In this document: positions 8,447 through 16,160 of the stretch, piece by piece
Numbering within the stretch: the stretch's first letter is position 1
Layout: every line of letters starts with the position of its first letter
Translations under genes and position numbers: made by a program
The notes under the pieces: generated by a model
The model's input: only the letters and a program-made list of their open reading frames with translations
Databases searched by the model: none
What the model was told of the DNA's origin: nothing
NCBI RefSeq assembly: GCF_000195275.1
Contig: NC_015385.1
Location: forward strand, 496,001-560,000
From: Treponema succinifaciens DSM 2489
GTDB lineage: Bacteria; Spirochaetota; Spirochaetia; Treponematales; Treponemataceae
Length of the DNA stretch: 64,000 nucleotides
Direction: 5' to 3'

Positions 8447-9526
8447 ATGAAAAAATTTTCTATTGGACTATTGATTTTCTTTGCTGCATTAGGAGCATTT
8501 GCCCAAAGTGATTTGCAGCCACTTGCAGTTGTAAAACTTAATAAATCAGAAACAATTACTGTAAAGCAGCTAAAAACACGCGCAAATTTCATTCAGAAGC
8601 AGTACGGAATGGAATCTCTTCCTATTGAGCAGAAGCAGGCTCTCTTGGAAAATCTTATCGCTGAAAAACTGATTACTCAGGCAGCGGCAAAAGAAGGACT
8701 TTCTGTTACAGACAGTCAGGTTGATGATGCTTTCTTGAATACATTTAGCCAGCAGCTTGGCACTCGTGTTTCAGAAGCTCAGCTTGAAGACTTGATTAAA
8801 AAGCAGACAGGAAAATCCTTGGATGACTATATAAAAGAATATAGCGGAATGTCAAAGTCTGAATATAAGGCTTACTTGAAAAATCAGCTTATTATTCAAC
8901 AATATATATTTTCAAAAAAGCAGTCTGAAATTCAGGCAGTGGCAGCAACTGATGAAGAAATCCGCAATGCTTATGAAATGAATAAGTCAACTTTTGTTTG
9001 GAACGACATGATGAAACTTTTCCTTGTTATGGTTCCAAAGGGAAGCAATGATATGGCGGCTCGTGCTTTGGCAACAGATTTAAGAAATAAATACAAAGGC
9101 GATTCAAAGAAATTAGAAGAAATTAAAAATTCAAACGAAAACGGAACTAATTACAGAGCTGGCGACATTACAGTTGCAAAAACGGCTCAGCAAGCTCAGC
9201 AGCTTGGATGGTCAATTGACAGGCTTAATGAGCTTTTTGGAAAATCCGCTGGCTATCTTTCTGAAGTTACAGAAACTGCTTCCGACTTCCAGTTTTATGC
9301 TGTTCTAAAAAGGTACGATGCAAAAATGCTTTCAATCAGCGATGTTGTTCAGCCAGAAACAACTGTAACTGTATACGATTATTTGAAACGCAATATTACT
9401 TCTCAGAAACAGAGCCAGTATTTTACAGAAGCCGCTCAGGAAATTTCAAAGTCGCTTGATATTCCTTCAAATGTTGACCGCAAAAAAACTGGCGATGCTC
9501 TTAAAAAGCTCCTTAATTGGCAATAG
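8447..9526 (+). CDS. Exported SurA/PrsA-like chaperone or peptidyl-prolyl isomerase
   Basis: A 359-residue protein with an N-terminal signal peptide (cleavage likely after AFA, residue 22) and a SurA-type N-terminal helical domain that begins with a short strand and contains QKQALLENLIAEKLITQAAAKEG near residues 62-85. The rest looks like a degenerate parvulin-type (PpiC) region and a C-terminal helix. It would act in the periplasm as a folding factor for envelope proteins. Isomerase activity is uncertain because the parvulin catalytic residues cannot be placed with confidence. The position next to alaS matches, from memory, the Tpn39b gene of T. pallidum. An AAGGA site precedes the ATG. Confidence 0.75.
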   Translation: MKKFSIGLLIFFAALGAFAQSDLQPLAVVKLNKSETITVKQLKTRANFIQKQYGMESLPIEQKQALLENLIAEKLITQAAAKEGLSVTDSQVDDAFLNTFSQQLGTRVSEAQLEDLIKKQTGKSLDDYIKEYSGMSKSEYKAYLKNQLIIQQYIFSKKQSEIQAVAATDEEIRNAYEMNKSTFVWNDMMKLFLVMVPKGSNDMAARALATDLRNKYKGDSKKLEEIKNSNENGTNYRAGDITVAKTAQQAQQLGWSIDRLNELFGKSAGYLSEVTETASDFQFYAVLKRYDAKMLSISDVVQPETTVTVYDYLKRNITSQKQSQYFTEAAQEISKSLDIPSNVDRKKTGDALKKLLNWQ

Positions 9527-9535
9527 GAGTTTGTT

Positions 9536-10021
9536 GTGTCCAGAAGAAACGGTCGTATTTTTGCGGTTCAGGCTCTCTATTCCTATGATGTCGGCAAGGC
9601 CTCTCTTGAGGATTTGCTGAAGCTTGAATGGCTGAAAGAAGATTCTGAAAATAATCCAAGCGGAAAATTTGTCCTGCCCGAAACTGTAACGGAAACTTCT
9701 GAAACTGAAGATTTTTCCCAGTCGCGGGCGGAGTCCTATGATTTTGCACGTTTGCTGATTTCAGGAACAATAAATCATATTCAGGAAATTGATGAAAAAA
9801 TAAAGGCGCATTTGACTGCGAATTGGAATTTTGACCGCTTGAACAGAGTTACACTTTCCATTTTGCGTATCAGCGTTTTTGCATTGCTTTATCAAAAAGA
9901 ACTTAAGCCCACAATAATTATTGATGAAGCCATTGCAATTTCAAAAGAATTTGGAACAGACGATTCTTTTAGATTTATAAATGCAATTCTTGATACAATC
10001 AGCAAAGAAGAGGTAGCGTGA
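9536..10021 (+). CDS. nusB: Transcription antitermination factor NusB
   Basis: Binds boxA RNA with NusE (S10) in antitermination of rRNA operons. The 161-residue protein starts with SRRNGRIFAVQALYSYDVG, the usual NusB N-terminus (R-x-x-A-x-Q-x-L-Y), and ends with the conserved IDEAIAISKEFGTDDSFRFINAILD segment typical of NusB. I chose the GTG start at 9536 because the ATAGGAG site at 9523-9529 is well spaced and the N-terminus matches the family exactly. The stop overlaps the start of the next gene (GTGA). Confidence 0.93.
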   Translation: MSRRNGRIFAVQALYSYDVGKASLEDLLKLEWLKEDSENNPSGKFVLPETVTETSETEDFSQSRAESYDFARLLISGTINHIQEIDEKIKAHLTANWNFDRLNRVTLSILRISVFALLYQKELKPTIIIDEAIAISKEFGTDDSFRFINAILDTISKEEVA

Positions 10022-11880
10022 GCAAAAAATCAATCTGCATTGCGGCTTTGTGCTGCTTGGCGGCAGTTTTAGTTTGTTCATGCTCATCTCATTCTGAAGG
10101 TTCATCTTTTACTTCCGCGCTGGATTCTGTTGATGCCGCTGTTTCTCAGAATTCCGTGGAAGACGCTTTAAAATCCCTAAAAAAACTTGAAAAAAAAGCC
10201 TACGCTTCTTATGAATTCCTTGGAATTGCAAAACGCTATTTTTTCCTTGGCGAACCAAACTTAGCGGAACGAGTTTTAAAAAAAAGTCTTAAAAAAAATC
10301 CCAAAAATCCCGAGCTTTCCGCTGTGTATGCGAATTTTCTTTTGAGAAAAAATCGTCTTGAAGAAGCGTTTCAAATTTCACTTTGTTTAAAAAATTCCAG
10401 ATATTCTTCGATTTATGCAGAATGCGTTTTAAAAAAAGCTTTGGTTGCTATAGAAAATGGCGAGCCTGTTTTGGAATCGGCATTCAATTCTGTTTCTCAA
10501 AAAAAGAAAAATAAATCTGCGGAAATAAAAACTTCGGAAGAAATAAAAGAAATTTTTTGCAGTCCGGATTTTATTTCTGTGTACAAAAATGCTTTTGATG
10601 GTTCGGATGAAACCCTCTGGATTTTTAATGCCGCTTCAATTTTTATGCGTGGCGGTGAATTTAAAAATGCAGTGGCTTTATATCCAAAGAAAATTTCTAG
10701 CAATAAGGAAAGCCTTTTTTGGGGCTGTGTTTTTTTTGATTCAGGGCTTTATGCGGAAAGCATTGCCGTTTTGGAAGCCAGCTCAAGACTTGCTTCGTTT
10801 GCGGAAAAAACTGATTTGCCCACAAAAACTGAAATCCTTTCTCTTGAATCAGATGGATTTTATATTGAAGGCGAAGAAAATTCTTCCGAGGAAATTCGTC
10901 AAAATCTTATTCAGAATTTTTCAAAGATTCCGCCGCAAATATACATGAACAGCGCAATGTTTGCCAAGCGGAATGGAAACTTTGAAACTGAGCAAAAACT
11001 ACTCGAATTTCTTTCTGCTAATTTTCCTGATTATTTGCCTGGGCTTGCGGCTCTTGGAGAATTTTCACTTGAACAGATAAAAAATCAGCATGAAGATTTT
11101 CTTTCTCAAAAAATTAGAAACGCCGGATTAAAAACTTTGAGCATGGAAAAAAAAGCCAAAGTTCCGGTTGTGCCGTTTGATTCTGTTCTTGAAAAATTGG
11201 ATTCTATTATTGCATCCCAAAGTTCAGAAGCCTTGGTTTTAAAAGACGCGCTTGTTGCTCAAAAAAATAAACTTGACAAAACTGAAAAGCCTGTTTCTGA
11301 CATTTGGCTGATGCTTGAAAAAAATGTTTCCGCGGAAAATATTTATCCTGAATCTGTTTTAAAGCACTGCGTTTTTTCTCTTTTAAATGAAAATTCCGAG
11401 TCGGATGCGGAAACTCTTTTTGATTCGTATTACAAGTCGAAGTATGATTTTTTGCCTGAAGATTCGCCGGAAAATCTTGAGCTTTGGGAATGTGAGCTTT
11501 GCGCCTGGTTTGCCTGTAAAAAGGGAAACTTTAAATCTGGGATTTCTCTTTACAATTTTATCGCGGAAAATTATGGAAATCGGATTGTCGCATTAAATTC
11601 TTCTTCAAAAAATTCTTCAATTATAAATGCGTTTGTCAATCTTGGCGTTTTGTATGCCAGTGTTGACCGTCTGCCGGAAGCTTTGGATTCGCTTAACACG
11701 GCTTCCGCAAAATCATCTGAAGGAAAAGAAAAGTCTGAAATTTTGTTTAGAATTGCGCAGCTTGAATGGAAGCAAGGAAATTTGTATGGTGCTTCAAGAG
11801 CTTTAAAATACGCGCTTTCATTGGATTCTGAAAATAACAAAGCTCGTTTGCTTCAGAAAAAAATTCAGGCGGAAAAATGA
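10018..11880 (+). CDS. TPR-type lipoprotein of unknown role
   Basis: A 620-residue protein with a lipoprotein signal (lysines, hydrophobic stretch, acceptor cysteine probably residue 22 in VCSCSS) followed by many helical repeats of tetratricopeptide type, clearest near residues 70-130 (GEPNLAERVLKKSLKKNPKNPE) and 540-620 (QGNLYGASRALKYALSLD). TPR lipoproteins usually act as scaffolds in envelope assembly. The GTG start overlaps the nusB stop by four bases, so translation is coupled. A lipoprotein at this place in the alaS-nusB-groES block is also recalled for T. pallidum. The function is not known. Confidence 0.8.
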   Translation: MSKKSICIAALCCLAAVLVCSCSSHSEGSSFTSALDSVDAAVSQNSVEDALKSLKKLEKKAYASYEFLGIAKRYFFLGEPNLAERVLKKSLKKNPKNPELSAVYANFLLRKNRLEEAFQISLCLKNSRYSSIYAECVLKKALVAIENGEPVLESAFNSVSQKKKNKSAEIKTSEEIKEIFCSPDFISVYKNAFDGSDETLWIFNAASIFMRGGEFKNAVALYPKKISSNKESLFWGCVFFDSGLYAESIAVLEASSRLASFAEKTDLPTKTEILSLESDGFYIEGEENSSEEIRQNLIQNFSKIPPQIYMNSAMFAKRNGNFETEQKLLEFLSANFPDYLPGLAALGEFSLEQIKNQHEDFLSQKIRNAGLKTLSMEKKAKVPVVPFDSVLEKLDSIIASQSSEALVLKDALVAQKNKLDKTEKPVSDIWLMLEKNVSAENIYPESVLKHCVFSLLNENSESDAETLFDSYYKSKYDFLPEDSPENLELWECELCAWFACKKGNFKSGISLYNFIAENYGNRIVALNSSSKNSSIINAFVNLGVLYASVDRLPEALDSLNTASAKSSEGKEKSEILFRIAQLEWKQGNLYGASRALKYALSLDSENNKARLLQKKIQAEK

Positions 11881-12014
11881 AACTTATTTTCTATAGAATT
11901 TGACTTTCAGGGAAAAAATTTGTATTTTTATAGTATAAAAAAAAGAGCGCAATTGATTTATGTTGTCCGCTCAAAATTTTAAAAAATTTTCAAATATAGA
12001 TTTGGAGGATTTAA

Positions 12015-12287
12015 ATGAAAGTAAAGCCATTGGCAGACAGAGTTTTGGTAAAGCAGGTTGCCGCAGAAACAAAAACAGCTGGCGGTCTTATTATTCCAGA
12101 CACAGCACAGGAAAAAACCCAGCAGGCTGTTGTTGAGGCTGTTGGACCGGGAACTGAGAAGGAAAAAATCACTGTAAAGCCTGGTGAAAAGATTTTGTAT
12201 GATAAGTACGCTGGAACAGGAATTAAGATTGATGGTGAAGACTACCTCATTCTTAAAAACTGCGACATTATTGCTGTTGTGGAGTAA
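12015..12287 (+). CDS. groES: Co-chaperonin GroES
   Basis: A 90-residue 10-kDa chaperonin that caps GroEL during protein folding. It has the family N-terminus MKVKPLADRVLVKQV, the mobile-loop region TAGGLIIPDTAQEKTQQ (residues 22-38) and a KPGEKILYDKYAGTGIKIDGEDY segment. groEL is not adjacent, as I recall for other treponemes. A TTTGGAGG site precedes the ATG. No CIRCE operator was found; TTGACT at 11900 with TGTATT at 11921 is a weak promoter candidate (15-nt spacer). An imperfect GAGCG/CGCTC repeat near 11945-11972 might end the upstream transcript. Confidence 0.96.
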   Translation: MKVKPLADRVLVKQVAAETKTAGGLIIPDTAQEKTQQAVVEAVGPGTEKEKITVKPGEKILYDKYAGTGIKIDGEDYLILKNCDIIAVVE

Positions 12288-12337
12288 TTTTTTATTTTAG
12301 GTGGGTCATTTTGGCTCGCTTTGAATCAACACTTTAT

Positions 12338-12370
12338 GGGCTGTGTCATTTTGATACAGCCCTTTTGTTT
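12338..12370 (+). terminator. Rho-independent terminator of groES
   Basis: A 10-bp stem (GGGCTGTGTC at 12338-12347 with GATACAGCCC at 12353-12362, one G-T pair) with a 5-nt loop is followed at once by TTTTGTTTT. This is a textbook intrinsic terminator about 50 nt after the groES stop. Confidence 0.92.
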
Positions 12371-12466
12371 TAAAAACTCTTAAAATCTGAAAAGCCACAT
12401 TTAAATCAGCTTTTTTACTATTGAAATTAAAAAACTCACTTATTTTTAAAATTTTTCTTGTTTTTA

Positions 12467-12500
12467 TATAATTCTCATACAGCTTGGCACGTTTTATGCT
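12467..12500 (+). promoter_or_regulatory. Sigma-54-type (-24/-12) promoter of the sigma factor gene
   Basis: TTGGCACG-N4-ATGCT at 12484-12500 has invariant GG at 12486-12487 and GC at 12498-12499 exactly 10 nt apart and agrees closely with the sigma-54 consensus TGGCACG-N4-TTGC. It would place the start of RNA near 12511, 28 nt before the ATG, with the GGAGG site inside the leader. A perfect TATAAT at 12467-12472 lies just upstream but has no convincing -35 box, so a sigma-70 start near 12479 cannot be excluded. Confidence 0.65.
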
Positions 12501-12538
12501 ATTTATTAAGTAAATAAAAGCATAATGGAGGCAAGAAA

Positions 12539-13390
12539 ATGACTAGTGTTTCAGCAAAAGATTTGGACGTTGTGAGGATTCATCTGAATGAAATAAAGAA
12601 AATTCCTCTTCTTACAAATGACGAAGAAATTCAGCTTGCAACAAGAGCTGCTGCTGGAGACAAAGCCGCAAGAGATAAACTTTTGACTTCCAATATGCGC
12701 TTTGTTATAAAAATTGCTTCACAGTATTTGAACAAAGGTCTTGAATACGAAGATTTGATAAGTGAAGGCTATCTTGGACTTATGAAGGCTCTCGACCATT
12801 TTGATGTAAGCAAAGGCTACCATTTTATATCTTATGCTGTCTGGTGGATTCGCCAGAGCATAATGAAAGCGATTGTTGATTTTGGTCGCCCGATCCGTCT
12901 GCCTGTAAATAAAGATGCTGAGCTTACTGAAATAAAAAGAGCGTGTCACAGCGTAAATCCGCATGGAAAAAAATCAGAGGAAGAAGAACTTGAAGAAGTT
13001 GCGCTCAAACTTGGAATGACAAAGCACCATATAAGAGAAATGCTTAATATTTCGCAGGAAATGATAAGCTTGGATTCTCCTATCAGCGGCGATTCTGATA
13101 CTGCGCTTGTTGACACAGTTTCTGCCGGAACTTTTACGCCGGAAGATGCAGCTATCGATGCTTCTTTGAAAACTGAAATTGACAAGGCTTTTGTCGGCTT
13201 GGATAAAAAATCAGTTGAAGTTCTTAATATGCGCTATGGTCTTAATGGTCAAGGCGAAAGAACATTGAAAGAAGTCGGCGAGAAAATGAATCTTTCAAGA
13301 GAACGTGTTCGCCAGATTGAAAAACATGCGATTGCAAAAATCCGTGCAAACAAAATCTGCGATATTTCTCTTAAGGATTACGTTGCTTAA
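12539..13390 (+). CDS. Short sigma-70-family (group 2, RpoS/RpoD-like) sigma factor
   Basis: Directs RNA polymerase to promoters. The 283-residue protein has region 1.2 (about residues 5-35), region 2 with NMRFVIKIASQYLNKGLEYEDLISEG and the -10-recognition helix around HFISYAVWWIRQSIMKAI (about 95-115), region 3, and region 4 with the helix-turn-helix TLKEVGEKMNLSRERVRQIE near the C-terminus. It lacks region 1.1 and the large non-conserved insert, so it is an alternative rather than the housekeeping factor. It has its own GGAGG site and probably a sigma-54 promoter. Its 3' end overlaps recG, which runs the other way, by 20 bp. Confidence 0.9.
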   Translation: MTSVSAKDLDVVRIHLNEIKKIPLLTNDEEIQLATRAAAGDKAARDKLLTSNMRFVIKIASQYLNKGLEYEDLISEGYLGLMKALDHFDVSKGYHFISYAVWWIRQSIMKAIVDFGRPIRLPVNKDAELTEIKRACHSVNPHGKKSEEEELEEVALKLGMTKHHIREMLNISQEMISLDSPISGDSDTALVDTVSAGTFTPEDAAIDASLKTEIDKAFVGLDKKSVEVLNMRYGLNGQGERTLKEVGEKMNLSRERVRQIEKHAIAKIRANKICDISLKDYVA

Positions 13391-15557
13391 GCTGGCATAA
13401 AGCGTTGTAACGTGCGGTCTTGAGAATTTCTTTATCACGGCTTAAGTCGGCTATGTTCAATGCGAAATATCCTGACTGGGCTGTTCCAAAGACTTCTCCA
13501 GGACCACGCAGCTTTAAATCTTCTTCCGCAATGAAAAATCCATCGTTACTTTGGTGCAGTGCCTTTAATCGCGAGATTCCAGTTTCGGTGATATTTTTGC
13601 TGTAAGTTAAGAAGCAGTATGACTGGAATTTTCCTCGCCCGACTCTTCCGCGAAGCTGATGAAGTTCCGCAAGACCAAACCGTTCTGCGTGTTCAATTGC
13701 AATACAGGTTGCGTTTGGAACATCGACTCCGACTTCTACAACTGTTGTTGCAACAAGAACTTGAATATTTCCGCTTGAAAATTTTTTTAGTATTTCAGCC
13801 TGCTGTTCATCGTCAGTTTTTCCGTGGATAAGCGCACATTTGAAATTCGGATAAACTTCTTTTGAAAGAAAATCGAACATTTCTTCCGCAGATTTTAGCG
13901 AAGTTTTTTCAGTTTGTTCTGCCTGCGGATTTTCTGCGATTCTTGGGTAAACAAAATATGCCTGATGACCTGCATTCAACTCTTTTCTTATGGCTTCGTA
14001 GACGTTGCGTTCATTTCCGAAAACTGTAAGATAAGTTTTTACAGGAAGCCTTCCTTTTGGCATGGTTTTTATTACGCTTATGTCAAGATCACCGAATGCA
14101 GTCAGTGCCAATGTTTGCGGAATTGGTGTCGCGCTCATCATTAAAAGATCCGGAGAATGCGCCATGTGCTTGAATGAGATTCTTCCTTTTGAAATAATCG
14201 ATTCTCTTTGCGTTACTCCGAATCTATGTTGCTCGTCTATTACCGCAAGCTGAAGATTTTTGTACTGCGTGTTTCTGCTGAAAAGCGCATGGGTTCCAAT
14301 TACAATGTCAATATTTCCGTCTCTAAGAGCATTTAAAAGAGACTGCCTGCCAGAGGCTTTTAAATTTCCTGTGAGAAATGCAGTTTTGATTCCGGCTGGC
14401 TCTAAAAGTTTTGCGGCGTTTTCTGCGTGCTGGCGGGCAAGAAGTTCTGTGGGAGCGAGAATTGCGCATTGTCCGCCGTAGTCAATTGTACGTGCGCAGA
14501 CAAAAAAGGATACAAGCGTTTTTCCGGAGCCGACATCTCCTTGCAAAAGCCGCTGCATGGAAAACGGAGGCTTTGAAAGTTTTTGCGGAGCGTTCAGCAT
14601 TGTGTTGCATTCCGTCTGGCTTTTGTCAATATCGCGGTTCATTTCTAAAATTGAATTCATCTGATCCAATGTAAGTTCAAAATTCAAGCTGCTGAAAATC
14701 TGTTTCTGACGAGGCGAAAGGCTTTTCTGGAATTCATTTCTTATCTGCTCAAGACCTGTTTCTGAATCTGGCGTGGAAAAGTACGGATATGCTTCTGGAA
14801 CAAAATCCTGCAAAGGCAAAGTTCCGCGGTGCATAAGAGCGCGTTCCAGCATTTTGTATTCAAAAAGGTAAAGCTCTTCGTAAATTAAAGTTTTTCTAGC
14901 TTCCTGCGCCTGATTCAAAGTTTGCGGCTGGTGAACAAAAAGAATCGCTTCGCTTTTATTTAAAAGATTCCGTTCTTTTATGATTTTGTCTGGAATTTCG
15001 TTGCTTATGTTTTTTGCGTATTGCTTTAATGCTTGCGCAACAGTTTTTCTGTAGACTTTTTGAGTGAGTCCTTCTGTAAGCGGATAGATTGGAATTACCG
15101 CACTGTCTGGAACTGGAATATTTTCAAAGTCCGCTAAATTTCCGTCGAATGAAATTCTTGACGCTTCAAAAGATGAAGACTGAAGCTCGTTGTATTTTGT
15201 TTCAAATTTTCCAGTTACGGCGATGATGCTTCCTTCTGGCAGAGATTTTTCAAGAAAGTCCCGGTTGAATGCGACAAGCCAAGCGTTTGCGCTTCCGTCG
15301 GTTATTGCGATTTTTAAGGTTTTCATTTTGCCGTAGCCAAACCACTGGTGAGCCGTTACTTTGCAGATTGTGTGGACTTTTGGAAAATTTACGTAATCTC
15401 TTAGCGGAATCCGTTTTGTTCTGTCTTCGTAGTCGCGCGGAAAAACAGAAAGCAAATCGGCCACTGTGAAAATATTCAGGCTGGCGAATTTTTTTGCCGC
15501 TGCCGGACCCACACCGGAAAGTGTTTCTACAGCGGCTCCAAGTTCAGAAAGAATCAT
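13371..15557 (-). CDS. recG: ATP-dependent DNA helicase RecG
   Basis: Remodels stalled replication forks and Holliday junctions. The 728-residue protein has the N-terminal wedge/OB domain (residues 60-160), helicase motif I GDVGSGKT near 342, DEQH-type motif II (VIDEQHRFGV) near 440, motif III SATPIPQTL near 470, and QLRGRVGRG near 640 in motif VI. Length is a little above the roughly 690 of E. coli. The ATG directly abuts the stop of the upstream yggT-like gene, which suggests an operon with dnaE. The last 20 bp overlap the end of the sigma factor gene. Confidence 0.95.
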   Translation of the reverse strand: MILSELGAAVETLSGVGPAAAKKFASLNIFTVADLLSVFPRDYEDRTKRIPLRDYVNFPKVHTICKVTAHQWFGYGKMKTLKIAITDGSANAWLVAFNRDFLEKSLPEGSIIAVTGKFETKYNELQSSSFEASRISFDGNLADFENIPVPDSAVIPIYPLTEGLTQKVYRKTVAQALKQYAKNISNEIPDKIIKERNLLNKSEAILFVHQPQTLNQAQEARKTLIYEELYLFEYKMLERALMHRGTLPLQDFVPEAYPYFSTPDSETGLEQIRNEFQKSLSPRQKQIFSSLNFELTLDQMNSILEMNRDIDKSQTECNTMLNAPQKLSKPPFSMQRLLQGDVGSGKTLVSFFVCARTIDYGGQCAILAPTELLARQHAENAAKLLEPAGIKTAFLTGNLKASGRQSLLNALRDGNIDIVIGTHALFSRNTQYKNLQLAVIDEQHRFGVTQRESIISKGRISFKHMAHSPDLLMMSATPIPQTLALTAFGDLDISVIKTMPKGRLPVKTYLTVFGNERNVYEAIRKELNAGHQAYFVYPRIAENPQAEQTEKTSLKSAEEMFDFLSKEVYPNFKCALIHGKTDDEQQAEILKKFSSGNIQVLVATTVVEVGVDVPNATCIAIEHAERFGLAELHQLRGRVGRGKFQSYCFLTYSKNITETGISRLKALHQSNDGFFIAEEDLKLRGPGEVFGTAQSGYFALNIADLSRDKEILKTARYNALCQLKQRNP

Positions 15558-16139
15558 TTACAAAATTATTGACAAAATAAAAGCTAAAAGAATTCTTAAG
15601 GCAAACTGCAAAAATAAAAGCGCGATTATTGAAATTATCAAAGCGGCTTTGTAAGTTATGCGTCTGCCAATTGCGAATGTTCTTGCGATTCTGTAGACAA
15701 TCGATGAAATTGAACTGTCAATCTGATTTGCCATGAATCCGCTTGTGTTGTACGAATCTCTGTTTATCATTATCAAAATGAGCCGTATTGCAAAAAGGAT
15801 TATTAAAAAGAAAATGAGCGATGACAGAATTGAAAAGAAAATTCCAAGAATCATTGCCAGAATCATCTGGAGATTTATGTAGCCTCCGTTTGCAAGGCTA
15901 GAAAAAAGCTGCGAGCCTGCGCCCAAAATGCATAACGCAAGCGCGGGACTAAAGTCAAAGCTTCCGAATCTAAGCCATTTTATTCCGCGGAAAAGATTCA
16001 TGTATGGATCGCATATTTGAGCTAGAATATCCGCCGGTTTGCTGTATGAATAATTTGGAATCCAAGTGATTATTATTCGCAAAAGACATAAAAGAGAATA
16101 TAGCGATAAAAATGCTGAAAATATTCTTAAGATAAACAT
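15558..16139 (-). CDS. YggT-family membrane protein
   Basis: A 193-residue membrane protein with one clear YggT domain in its first 90 residues (SLYSLLCLLRIIITWIP followed by DPYMNLFRGIKWLRFG) and two or three further helices. YggT proteins are poorly characterised; relatives are linked with membrane integrity, cell division loci and osmotic resistance. The ATG lies behind CCTCC (GGAGG on this strand) at 16149-16153. It sits between dnaE and recG with gaps of 21 and 0 nt, so it is probably co-transcribed with both. Confidence 0.85.
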   Translation of the reverse strand: MFILRIFSAFLSLYSLLCLLRIIITWIPNYSYSKPADILAQICDPYMNLFRGIKWLRFGSFDFSPALALCILGAGSQLFSSLANGGYINLQMILAMILGIFFSILSSLIFFLIILFAIRLILIMINRDSYNTSGFMANQIDSSISSIVYRIARTFAIGRRITYKAALIISIIALLFLQFALRILLAFILSIIL

Positions 16140-16160
16140 GGCGTAAAACCTCCTGTGCCA

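Noticed and set aside
11941-11975. CIRCE operator upstream of groES
   Set aside because: The GAGCG/CGCTC repeat does not match TTAGCACTC-N9-GAGTGCTAA and is imperfect.
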